Shown piece by piece: positions 26,201 through 39,800 of a DNA stretch of 52,500 bases (positions are counted from its first letter, which is position 1; every line of letters starts with the position of its first letter). The notes beneath the pieces were generated by a model, which saw only the letters and a program-made list of their open reading frames with translations, made no database searches and was not told where the DNA came from. The DNA is from Glandiceps talaboti (taxonomy: Eukaryota > Hemichordata > Enteropneusta > Spengelidae), in the NCBI RefSeq assembly GCF_964340395.1, contig NC_135550.1:20676676-20729175 (forward strand). Direction: 5' to 3'. The position numbers were made by a program, and so were the translations under genes.

Positions 26201-29200
26201 TTTGCATAACCTTGAAATCATGCTAACAATACTTGGTTTGCTGGTTTAAACAAGACAGCACAGATTCCTGGCTAATCTCTGCCAACAAAAATTGACTGTT
26301 ATTAATACTGCAGCTTTCAACTGACTGAATATTTATATATATATTAACTGTGTAATACATCATATGTGATATAAACATCTACATAGCCTGGTGTTATATG
26401 TTGTGAAACAGTGCATTCTGTTTCCTACAATTGATAGCATTACAGGTTTCTGTATTCAACTAACTTTTCAAGCTGACTGATAGTAAAAGTGATCCACACT
26501 TTCTGTGCAGCTACTTTCAAATCAAGGAAAACAAAATCAATACTGATTAGGAAACTTCTTTCTTGAAATTAAACCTATACATTTTTAATCAATGTATTCT
26601 ATGTACTGTAAACCACAGGCAAAGAAGTAATTTGTTTCCTTGTCTGTGTGTAAATATTTCAAACTTGCCCATAGTAAAAAAAAAAAAGACAGATCAAAAC
26701 AAATTTTATGGTCTCATACACTAGCATTTAAGTGAATTATACTGTATTGTTGAACAGAAACAATTTCAATTATCCACATCTACAGAACATAAATTTGATA
26801 TTGCACAAGTTATAAACATAATGGTATATATTCTCTCATACGGAATTGGTAGTTAAAGTGATACTGTGTACTGTGTACTGTGACTCTAGGAAAAGATACA
26901 ATTGATGATTTTATATGATTTCATATGCATATTAAACCTGCACTAGCTGAAACTGGAGTGTCATGTACTTTTCTATCTGACAATATATTTTTACTGAAAA
27001 CTGTTTAAATACCAATAATTTCAAAGTGTACATGTAAATTAGAGGTCGATTTTACTCAAAAATAGTACACTAACAGGTTGAATGTTGGATTGTGGTGGGG
27101 GTGCTGATTTTAGGGTGTGGACCCAAAAATCAATTTGAATGAAATTATTGTACCATATTGCGTGTACATCTACATAAATGTTTACCCACAGGTGATTCAA
27201 TACTGTTCAGTATCTATGATATTATGAGTAGGTCATTATATCTAACAAACATATTCAACAAACACTCCAGTTGCAACTAGTGCTGCTTTAACCTAAACTT
27301 GTAAATAAGCTAATTATAAATCGTAAAGAGTAAGTACAATAGAAAACTGAATTGAATATCTCTATTTTTAGGGTATACTACCGACAGTACTACCCTCACA
27401 ATTCGTTTGACATTCAGCTAGTTATGTTGCTACAACTGAGTCACTATCATGGGAACAATAGGTCTCAATCTACTGCACTCATTAATTCACCAGACATAAT
27501 AAAAAATATGACCATTTTTCAAGGTCATAAATACTGTGGCCTTAGTTTTGAAATCCATAACACAAAATTCATCACAATAGTACATGTTATCTAGACACAT
27601 ACAAAGTGTGCAACTCACCGGACCTAATAGAATTGTCATTCAAGGTCAAAAATACTGTGTCCTTAGTTTTGCCATCCATCATTCAATAATTTATTCAATA
27701 ATTCCACAAATAGTATACAACATTGATCAACATACAGGATTAGACATCAAATAACACATGGTTGCATATACGGTTGCATATACCTATGTTTATTTGTTAG
27801 ACGTTGGTTCTGTCTCAGTATTACATTACATAATATATACCTGTTAAAAAGACACACATGAGTCTGGTAATCTTTGCTGCCATTGAGATGTGATTTATAC
27901 TGTCTGGCCGCCATGTCTCCAACATAAAGATCATCCTGAGTGTATTTGTGATTCCCATCACATAGTTCCCAGGTAGATTCTCCATCGAGGCTCCCATTAA
28001 CTCACTGAAACAAAACAAAATACATGATCCAATACTCAGGCAGGAAATTAACAAACTGAATCATTTGTAACTCAATCATATAATCTCATTTATTTTGATG
28101 TTTTTTAAACATGTAAACAACTGAAGTCATTTCTAAATGATTGATTTCAATATTTATGAATGTCTCAGGTTTGTCTAATTCCTGTAAATCACTGGTTAGA
28201 ACTACTTATTACAAAGCTCAGACCGATATCTCTGTTACAGATCTCTATTGTTCTTCTGTGCTGAGGGGTAACGCTAGCTCCGTACCAAAGCTTACTTTCT
28301 AAGTTACTCGTTACTCATATTTCAAATTGATAATTTTAAAGTTTTAGGTTCACTGGAGTAGAGGGCATAAATACTTGTATTGCTGGAAATTTTCCAAAAT
28401 ATCCTGTTTATGCCCCCAAGTCCCAAAACAACTGTAAACTGGCCAATTCCAGTTACAAAATGGTCTCCCATTAAGATAGTTATTGTCCCCTTAAGATGCA
28501 TCACTTGTAATAATTCTTTTGAAATTTGAATATCTTTCCTGTTCTTTCTATAAAACTTGTAAGACATTATCACATAGCCTCAAGCCATGCTGGGATTTGT
28601 ACCTCTTAAAAACTACATAGTGGTCTGTCCTTATTTGACACTACCCAGGTAATCACTTGCAACAACAGCAACAACCTTCCTGCACAGTTTCTGATGTTCC
28701 TCAAACAATGTATTCAAGTGATTTACCGTGTGTATCTTCAATCAAAGATGTGAACTTTTTTTTCTTCCAGCCAAGGCTCATGGTCATGGTCAGGGTAAAA
28801 CAACACCACACTATTTATACAGCAAACCAAAAGCTTTCATTCCACACTCTCACATTCTTTAAAAATGTTTTGGTTCATCAAAATTAATCCTTTCATGACT
28901 TTTAGCAATGGCGGCATCAACAGAAAAATTAACAAAAAAAAATCCTTATGATGACCTACGCTTTACTAGCTTGATTGTAGAGCTGTAGCAATGGGAGAAA
29001 AGTCCAGTCCATGGGTACAAGGGCCCCTGTAAACTCTGTTAATAGGTGAGACTCTATTTCACAGGGTATCATCAAGAACTTACTCCTGTAAATGAAAAAG
29101 GAAAGACATTATACTAATCTAAACATATAACAAGAACCCCACTCTCAGAATGACAAAATCAAATACATGTATAGCATATATCATTCACTTGCAAGGAACT

Positions 29201-30724
29201 ATCATAACAATTGTAACATTTTATTGGAGGTATGTTCCTTTTCTTAGATCAATACATACTGCATAGAATTGACGTCTGAATGGAATAGCTCATAAAATGT
29301 CAAAAGTGAGTAAATCTTTCAGTGCACAATGTACTTAATAGGAATACTGCATTTGGATACTTGGTATGGTGACAAATTTGCATGTAAATTGATGGCGATG
29401 ACTTCAGCCCTCTAGTGGCAGCAGCATCTGTTCTTTTGTTTTAAGTCTGAGCAGGATTGTGACAACTATCCCCAGGAAGTAATAATGTACAGTGGAAAGG
29501 TGGTTCTGGCAATTGAAATCTCCTCAAGCATTTTTTACTAAAGAAAACTGTTTGTCTTAAGTTTGTACATAATAATTTGATATCTTACTACCAATACTAC
29601 ATACTTTATGCTCACTTTGATGTATCTTTAGGAGTAAATAACGTCATTTTCAATAATTCAGACATAATTCTGTGTAAATGACAAGTGAGAATTATGCCAG
29701 TCACAAAATGATTGCACATATTTCAATGACTACAATAGTCCTTGTAGCTTTTCACATGAAATTAACAATGACAATGAAAGCCATTAAGTTCTTGACATGA
29801 GAAACTGACAGACACTTTACGATGAGAATAGTAATATGTATATGACCATATCTGTATCAAGATTAATAAATGTATCATTTTAATACTAAGATAAATACAC
29901 TCTACCTTGACCTTGCAACTGCCACCATCATGTCATTAAAACTGGTCATGTAACAAGCTCTAATACTTGGTAGGTTACTGTAGGCATCTCTGAGTAGAAC
30001 CCCTCTGTTTGGTTCTTTACCATGTAGACTTTGGTGTTGTGGTTTTGGTGTGACGTCTTTATCAGTTACTTTCAGAAGTTCAGCTAATTCCACAGCCTCA
30101 GGATCTCCTATTCTACCCTCACTAGAATGAGATACACAAACATCCATCAATAATATCAAAACTTTCCCTTCATAAAATGTAACAAAATAAATTTACAAAC
30201 TTTGGAACAAACTGAGTTGGTACTTACAAATACTGTAAAATACAGTCATTGCTGACAGTAGATTAGTGATATACCACAATGGCTGTATTTTATAGTGTTG
30301 TACAATGTACTTACACTAAACATTAGAGTTGACACCAAATCATGGGCCATGCATGGCATTGAGTTTGTACTTACACTAAGTACTCTGTGTTAAATAGTAC
30401 AGTTGACATTAAATCATGGGCAATATGTTCATCTCCAGGATGTAGACTGGTAAACAACAACAATGCAATACTGTGGTATAGTTTAGAATACTGGTGACAA
30501 CTCTCTGTCTGCTGGGCCTGTCAAACAGAGAATAGACAATGGATATGATGAAGGGATTTTATCATAAAATGAGATTGTGTTTCTGGTGTTTTCTACTTAA
30601 ATCGAAATCATTTTCACACACACACACACACATGCATGCACACATGCATGCACACACGCATGCACCACACACGCACATGCACACGCACACACGCACGCAC
30701 ACACGCACACACGCACGCACGCAT

Positions 30725-30817
<93 letters not shown>

Positions 30818-33800
30818 ATTTCATAACGTAATGTTTATCAGTTAGCGTTCATGAACAGAGATTAGCTCATTTTCCTACTTTTTACAAAGTGCAGATTAAC
30901 CAACAATGAAAACATTATATCTGAGTTACACATGGATTAATTACTATTGAACATACTTACCACCTGTTGGTAAATCTTCACAATATAGTATAACACAATG
31001 TGTTCAAATCTTGAAAAATGTCTGTCTAACGTCTCACCAACAGATCTTGGACTTTGTAATGTCTTTTCCAGATATGATATCACATAGGAACTCTCAATGA
31101 TGGCTGAAAACTAAGCAACAAGCATATGTGTACATAATTAGTTGGGAAATTATTCAACCTCATTACAATTATGGTGCAACTAGACTATACCCTGATCCTA
31201 TCAATAATGAATATGTAATCCAAACAATTTCGCTATTAAATATCTGTGAAACTATGTATTAAAATCAACAATTTAAATAAAGTGTGATTCACTGAACTGA
31301 AAATTGCTAGTGATCCAACTCATAGACCCTGCACTTTCATCATCTAGAGTCTAAGTCCAAATACAGTACTTTGATATTTCAGAAAATACGTATATGTAAG
31401 TATTCCATAGAAATTCATATTCCCTACCTTGGCAGCAATCCCTTTGTGCATCTTAGCCCATATGAAGACCAGTCTAAGGAATGCACTCATAAAGCCATAA
31501 GGTGAGTGATGCTGTATACAAGGGTGTTGTTTATCATCTACAGGGTGACATTGTAAATCTGGTAATGACATACAACTTGTCTTTGTAGAGTTCTCTGAGT
31601 CAGCTGCTTTGTATGAAGAATAAGTTCTGAAATGAGGAAAGTAAGTGATAACATTCTCAGAACATTCTCCACTACAAATCAAATCTAAATTCACCATTTG
31701 AAGGTGGTATAAACTACTTCACTGGATTGGAGGTGATTTTAAGTCACATGACAGAGACACACATATAAACATCATACGCTAGCTTCATGCAATCTGTGAA
31801 ATGATGTAGCTGGCAACAAATATTTCAAGTGATGATGAAAATCTCTCTTCGCTCATATAGAAACATGTCCTAAAGTAATGGATATGTTTCTCTCTGTTAC
31901 ACATAAAAGTGCTTTGAAGAAATCACCAACCCTACACCTATATACTCATTTTTCAGTTTATGATCTTGTCTGACTTCTAAAAACTGATGGGGATTTACTA
32001 GCAATATACTTTGTACAACCCATTTCACAGTGCAACTTTATAATTGATATTCATGTAGCATACTTACCTAAGATTTATCACATAAGAGTAGAAATTTCCT
32101 GATGTCATAAATGGTACTATTATACTTCCAACAAACTTCTCTATGTGTTGAAGAACTTCTATTGCACTATAAGATGGCTGTCAAGTAATAGAAAGTGAAA
32201 TGTGCATTAGTTATATACAATTAGATATAAACAAGTAGAATACAAACTGTTTTAAGGTTGAAAGTACAGTACCAAGTCTAGCAATGTCAAACTACAAAAA
32301 CTTCTGCAGAGTTGATTATTTTGGAGAGAGAAATCTTCAATTACCAGTATACTCCATATGGTTTCTGTCCCCTTAGGGTTGCTGAGAGAAACCCATATTG
32401 TCTTCTGTTACTAAAACAACAGCTTGTAATTTTATAAGAAACTGACAAGCTTTTGGCTAAAATTTCCATAATTTGAACACACACCTGTTGTGAAACCTTG
32501 CCATAAAATGAAGCAATGAAATTGAGACAACTGTTGGTGAGAGTCAGTCCATAATCTGACAATGGTTCATCTGTATTAGTTATCTCAGTCATCCATCTTT
32601 GAAAACACAACTCTATCGGTGACAACAACCCAGCTACGTGACTCCAGTCAATAGAAGGAACTGGAAAATCAGGCGATCTTTCAGTTTCTTCAGTCCTGCA
32701 ATAATGAAAGAGAATTTGTGACATTTCCCTTTAAAATGATGACACAATAATTACTGCAGTGGAACATAATCTTTAGTAATAACAAATGCAAACTCACGGA
32801 TTGTCCAAATAATTAATTGAAATCATATTTGACATTATTTCCATATTTCAAACCATGTTGCACTGCTTTTCTATTTTGCTTTGATAAACTTGGTGGCAGA
32901 AAAAAATAATGTACATGAATAGATGACAGAGAAACTACAATATTGGATAATTATGATAAAAATATTCAACTTGTAACACTCAATCTCATTACCTCATTGA
33001 TTGTTTGGACTGTAAATCAGTTGCCATGGCACCAACATGGACAGTCATCTCCAGTAAACCCAAGATGGCTGCACATCTAACCATATGTAACTCATACACA
33101 GCCTGTAAACTCTTCTCTTCACTGACTGGTCTAGGAAGAACTGAGATCCTTGGAAACAACTGTACATGCTGCATCAGCACAGGGTATAGTTCCCTGACAG
33201 AATCACTGGCTAATCCATAGGATATATAAATTTTCCATGTGTGAAAACTTTCAATACTGAGTAAGAATGCTTCTCCTGGGTAGAGTTGCATATCTTCAGG
33301 ATCTTGAGTTGTGTATCTAACAATGGCTGACATCAAATTGTATTTGGAAAGCTGTATAGAAGATAGAGGGATATGTCAGAAAGTTTGTAAATTATATGAT
33401 GTAATGATTGATAATTGAGAGAGCTTTGACCATTCCAAAAAGAAGATTGTGTTTACTTATTGGATGAGTTGGATTAAAGTCAAGAAAACTCACACACAAC
33501 ATTTCAAGGTACACTAAAGACATGATTAGTGAAAGACCTGGCAGTATATCAGCTCTACTTGTACTAATACAGAAACCATTCAACTTACAATTACAGCAGC
33601 CATATTTCTACCTGCCATACAAAGAACTCTGACTAACTTCATGGCATGATGAGTGAAAGTCCTGATAGTATATCAGCTCAACTTGTACTGATACAGAAAC
33701 CATTCAACTTACAATTACAGCAGCCATGTTTCTACCTGCCATACAAAGAACTCTGACTAACTTCATGGCATGATGAGCTGGGTATCCATATATGTCATCA

Positions 33801-36800
33801 ACAAGAGGTCGATCTACAATTAAAACAAAATACTTTTCATTATTTCACTGCATCTGGACCCATATTATCCTCTGATTGTGTATTTACTTTGTAATATTTC
33901 CTTCCATTTAATTCATGCTACCTTTAATCTATATGAACTCAGAATAAAAAAATACTAAATTTACAATATTCTGAACAATATCAGGAGTTACGTAAATTTA
34001 AAAATGTGAAATTCATTATAAACTTACTTGTTGGCTTCCATGTTGTTGGTAAAAATGATGAAAACACTGTGTTCATCAACCGTGGACATTTGATGATTTC
34101 ATAACAGGATTCAGGTGAATGCCTACCAATTCTTGTCAATATAGCGAAGATATTCATGACAACATTTGGTGCTGGTCTACAAACTTCTAGTATGTATCTG
34201 AGTCTCTCCAAGAAATTCATCTTTAACAAACCCTAAAGACCAAGTGGGAAAACAAGAACACAGTTATGACCATATGACTATACAAGGTTTACCAAAATGA
34301 CATGACATATAGATGGTTAGATGGTTTTAAACAGTCTCTCAGAAACTTCAAAAATACAAAAGATAACTCAAGAAAAAAATGAAAGTTACAACATAATTTA
34401 GAGATGCAAGGCAAAGTTCATTACAACACAAAAAAACAAAATACAGTTAGAACTCTTAGAATACAAGCTTTACAAAGAATATGAGATAACTTGAAAATCA
34501 GTATTGAAACAGCTTTCATTTTTGTTTGCAAGGAAGTTATTCTTTGTCAAACTCAAAATAAATGTTTGCCAAACGAAGAAGACTTTTGACTATATTTTAT
34601 GTAAGTCAATTACTACCTTACCTTCACTACATCTTGTTCCAATAACTCAGTTTCATGCTGGTCTTTAGGATTTTTATTCCCTGTTTCACCTTCGTCATCA
34701 TATTGAACAGGACACAGGGGATGCATTTCATATCCCCTATACCAACTAAACACCTTATCTAAGCATTCCTGTACAAAAAAGATTAAAGTAACATTAACTG
34801 TAATTTTTGGTACAATTTCCTAATCCATGATATCATCTTGTTTTGCCTACTTACTAAATCGGGCCTTAAAAGAAGGCAGAAGGAGGTCTGGAAACAAAGA
34901 TTTATATTTTTTGTTTTTATACCTAATATTATTAGGCTAGATTACCTCATCTGTTGGTTGCACTAGTAATGCTTTGAATCCTTCAATAGAAGCAGCAATA
35001 CCAGCTTCACTTGTATCATCCAGTGACCATCTGAGTATAAACACCAGTCCAGCTTCCAATAATTTAGGTATCAGGGGAGTATCTACTGAGCCTCCTAGGT
35101 TGTCCAGTCGGTACTAAAATCAAGATAAGATTTAGATATTTGTTTATGAAAGTGGTGACATTGGTGTTTCCTTGACGTTGATTTACACACATGGATGAAA
35201 AAGAAAAACCCCTTAGCATAATCATGATGTCAGACTGTCATGTGATAGCTTGTCCTATTTCTAGCATAAAAATATACACAATTATTTCTTTTACTTATTT
35301 ACTTATTCATAAACAGTAATGCATCCATGATATTGGCTAACATGCAATTGCAATTGAATACCATTTTCTGTGGCTCACTGGTGTATAAAAAATTCAAGCT
35401 AATATCAAAATATGTCTCCCATTTTCCATAAAAGCAAAGCTGCTTGGAACTAGCATGTCTCTCATCAAACAAGTCTCATAACCAAAATAAGACAATGTCT
35501 CTTGATGTATCAAATTTGTTTTTTCTGGTATGGTGACTTAGATGTATTTTACATATAAGACTGAATCATCCAATTAAACTCAAAGTAATAAAACATCATA
35601 TCAGATTGTTAATAACGAAACAGTTTTCTGTTCCCTTATTTTTTCATCACAAATTAAGGTTAGCCAATGGAGCAAGTACTTACATTGTAAATGATCTTGG
35701 CAAGTGTTTGTAAACTAATAACTCTTTGATTCATAGCTGTACTTCTACACAAATGAAATAACTCTTCTAATGTATAGCCAGGTGCCTGAAATCAAAATAC
35801 ATTATATTCAAAATATACCAATTACACTTTTGACATATTTATATAGAGGTAAGCAAAACACACCATCCACTAAATACTTATTGAAGAAATCTTATGAAAT
35901 AATATCTTCACTATGGCTTTATTCAATTTTTTGTTTGAGCACTATGACAACAGTGATTAGATATTTTTAAAATAGCAACAGTAAGAGCTACCAGGTCCTC
36001 ATGAGAGCTACCAGGTCCTCATGAGTTATGCTTTTCAGTAAAACTTCTCAACACACCTCTGGATCTTCTCCATGATGATGCAGTCCTTCCCTCATTGGCA
36101 CATCAGCAAGTCGACCTATGACCTGACCTTGGAGGTCAAATCTAGCCTGTATTCCCATCTTTTTCTCTCCTGGTTTCGGTTTGGGAACATCATGCATCCA
36201 TTCCATTTTATCTTCTTCCACTACATTCATATTCACCCAGTCTTTTTCTGCTCTGATGGGTAATGTCACTTCTGATGTAGTAACTACAGGACATTCAAAC
36301 ATATTGTAATTGTCAGTAAGTATTTGCATCATATCTTAAAGACCACTGACTTCACATATGACAAGTCCAAACCTTTTAAATAATCAGTGGGTGCATCACA
36401 CCATCAATGAAATCAGAGACTCTGTTTCATACTTTCATTATTCATCAATCCTGTCTTTTGTCTGTCTGTCATGACTGCTGTCAGCTGTCTGTCTGTCTCA
36501 CTAAAGTTAACATCTCTTGAGCTTTAAATACAGTATATTTTACAAGAACTTTCCTTCACTTGGAACTTTTTTGGTCTAAAATAAAGTCCTATTACTGATA
36601 ACACAAAATATTTTGTTAATCAACTTGATTGTTATATATTTACCTTGTTTAAAATTTTCTTGTTTTTCCTTATGGTGCTCTTCTTGTTGAAATGTACCAG
36701 CTGTAGTCTCTTCTTTAACAGCTTCAGTCATCTCTTCAGCAGGTTTGGATGAAGTGTGCTGTTTTCTTGACCTGATGAACTGAACAACTTTTGGATCTGG

Positions 36801-39800
36801 TGGTAAAAACATATCCTTTTGCATTACGGAACTGAGTAGGTTAAAATGTAAACTACCAGTATTTGAATTTAAGTTTTTTACAACTACAATGTATTCCATG
36901 GGCAATTCAATTGCAACATTTCAGAGTATCAGAAATGATGGTTCATAGCAAAAAAATAAAATATTCATCAAGTCTCTTGGACTAGATTAAATTGCTATGC
37001 TGACTTTCATGATCCTACAAACAGCATGGAATGGTAAATATTATCTCAAATCTGAGTATGGTGAGTTAACTAGAAGAAATACATTGACATTAACATTAGG
37101 TTTGTTATTTGTACATACTCATTTCTTTGGAAATGTACTTTGACACTAAAATATAAGAAGGAATTGTTTATCAGAGTCAGGGGAAGATAAACATTATGTT
37201 TTACTTTTACATAATTCTCTTTACATGTCAGAAGTCTTTAAACTTTGATTTACTATACCTAACATTGACTTCAACTTTTCTTGTTCTGCTAAAATCTCTT
37301 CTTCTGACAATTCAGACAGTTTGGATAAATTTTCCTGGTGTATCTTCTTGGCTTCCTGTATTCCACCACTTCCTTCACTGCTGGGAATGTCATCACCACC
37401 TAAACCACTACCAGTGATCAAAATTGGATTCTCAGAACCTGTGGGGGAGATAGTGGAAATAAAACATTATCAACTGGTTAAACAAACTCTAGAATATGTA
37501 TCACTGATGGCTTTCCAGTTGGAAATGAATGTATGTATACATATATGTAAGTTTACTGTCATGAGAAGGTGAAATATGAGCACAAATATACTGATAATCA
37601 AACAATACACTGTGAATTTGTGAGCCTAGAATGCACATAACAGAATTACAATAAGTCTGTCAAGAATATCTGGAAGAATCAAATTTAAGGTATGTACTTT
37701 GCTTTTGTGTGTATGCATATACCCTACACATGTAGGGTCTATGGTGTATGTAATATTTATTTAATGTTGCAATGTGAAGCCTATACATCATCAAAATGTG
37801 TGAATAATTGTTTCATTTCTGTTCTGTGTCATCTCACTATCTAAATCACCCATAATTTGATGATGTCACACATAAATTCAAGATACTGACCAGCCTGGGT
37901 AGACATTTCACTTGTTCCTGTTTCCTCAACTTCCATGGCTTCATCTACATCAGTACTAGCAGTGTGATAAGTTTTCTTTGGCTTACTGAAACTAGTACAC
38001 ACAGTCATGGGCTGTCTTTCACCAATTACACCAAATGATGCTGGAGAGGACTTGGAAAAATGCTGTGCAAACAGACTGAGGGCTTTCTTCTCTTTTACAG
38101 TCTATATTGAAAGATTGCATATGAAAAAATACTAGCGTTCACAACTGAACAGTTTTGATAACTTATACTATGCATGAGAGAGTATTCCGGGGCAATGCTG
38201 ACAAGTTTATGACAGATAATATGGGCATTTATGCTTGGGGATCAATGTAAGGAGGGCAGTTAACATCCCAATCAGATGGGGAAAACACCAATATTGAGAC
38301 TGTAATATTTTTATCACATGCCAAGTGAATATGTATATGGTGGGCAATGTATCTTATTTTTGACAAAGTACTACTTTTCATCTCATATTGCCCAGGAGCA
38401 GAATCTGTGACCTAGCCGACATATATCCTGGATGTTCATATTTGAAATGATGGAAAATTACATGTACATGTATATATTGAGGCTTGTAATAGTTATGTCA
38501 CATTATGAATTATCAATGATCATACTTCACTGTGAAGATAGTATACATGGACACAGCTATGTATAGCAAAATAAAGTATTGAAGAAAAGTTATTGAAATA
38601 TCAACCTTTCCAGTGTGATCCATGTATATTATATATGGATTATCCCCATCTTTTGGAAAGGTTGATATGAATTTACTCACCTTGGTCTCCTTAATGTTGC
38701 CTCTATGAGAAACCGATGGGAATCCTTGAGTCATTGATCTTGGTAGATATACAGGTGTATTCTGAATATCTCTCTCCTAGGAAAATAATGATAAAATTAT
38801 TTGAATTGTAAATTACCACAAGTACTCAGAAAATCAATGTTTTGTTAAACTTTCGACTACAAGTATGATCAAACATTTCATTCTATTCCTGCAGTACACT
38901 TTAAAAGTTGCAAAACTCGTGACAATTATATTTATTGCATCAAAACATTTCCTCAATACTGAGAGGTGAATTGGAAATAGTTGTTGTTCATGTAGTCTTG
39001 TAACAAGACCTCAGATCTGCACTTGAAAGGCTGCTGACAAAAGCTGAGGATGACAGGACCTCTGGCAAGCCATCAGCAGTGCCTTTGGCATTATATGACC
39101 CCTGGTCACTTTCAGAGTTAGCAGAATTGCCTAAAGGTCTAGGAGCTAGACTGTTGTTCATGTGGATTTTTCTACACCTATGACTGATAAGACAAGATAC
39201 AAAAGTGTTCAGTTTACATACGGTCACCTGTACCATGTAAATAATTCCTTTCTGGATGAAAAGTTTAAAAATTCATTTCATCTTACACACCAATCCAATC
39301 ATGTCATCAATGAAATTTACAGTAAACATTGTTTAAAAAGTACTTACTATTATGTCTGAAAGAACCGATGTGATGTGACCATCATGACCTGAAATACCAA
39401 TTTCAAATTATCATCATTATAGATTTGATATATAGGGTTTAGGACAGTGACTAAACACTTACAATTTGTAGTATGAGATACACCTTCAAGTGAGTGTCAG
39501 CATATCCACTATTGGCATACTCATCATGCAATGTCTATACACAAATGTAACCAGTCAATAGATATTTATTTGAAAGCAGAATCACTATTGAAGAGAGATG
39601 CACCTGAATTTTTCATACTCTTGATAATAATTTCATTTTTCATTTTTCAGTATTAGAAAATATTATTTCTTTGACAATCCTAGTTTACACTGGATGTGCT
39701 AACTGTAGAAGTGTTCTAGCACAACATTTTATGCAGTGTTGTCAAGTGGATAGTTTATATACAGAGGCAGAGGTACAGAATGAATAGAATTTTTTATATA

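Noticed and set aside
28657-28887. Glutamine-starting plus-strand frame
   Set aside because: Short, intronic, no splice or similarity support.
30539-30845. Several long open frames over the CA repeat on both strands
   Set aside because: They are periodic translations of a (CA)n microsatellite (His-Thr or Cys-Val runs), not genes.
32341-32484. Extension of RPAP1 exon 16 to the end of its open frame
   Set aside because: The next exon starts in phase 0 and continues SQQ-PSYS as in human SQQPS, so splicing at 32484/32485 is the right model.
39484-39534. A 51-nt minus-strand segment between RPAP1 exons 3 and 4 with AG and GT borders (peptide-like LHDEYANSGYADTHLK)
   Set aside because: Exon 3 ends in phase 1, and joining it here reads into TGA within four codons, whereas joining to 39388 gives the conserved RHDGHIT. 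At most a poison exon.
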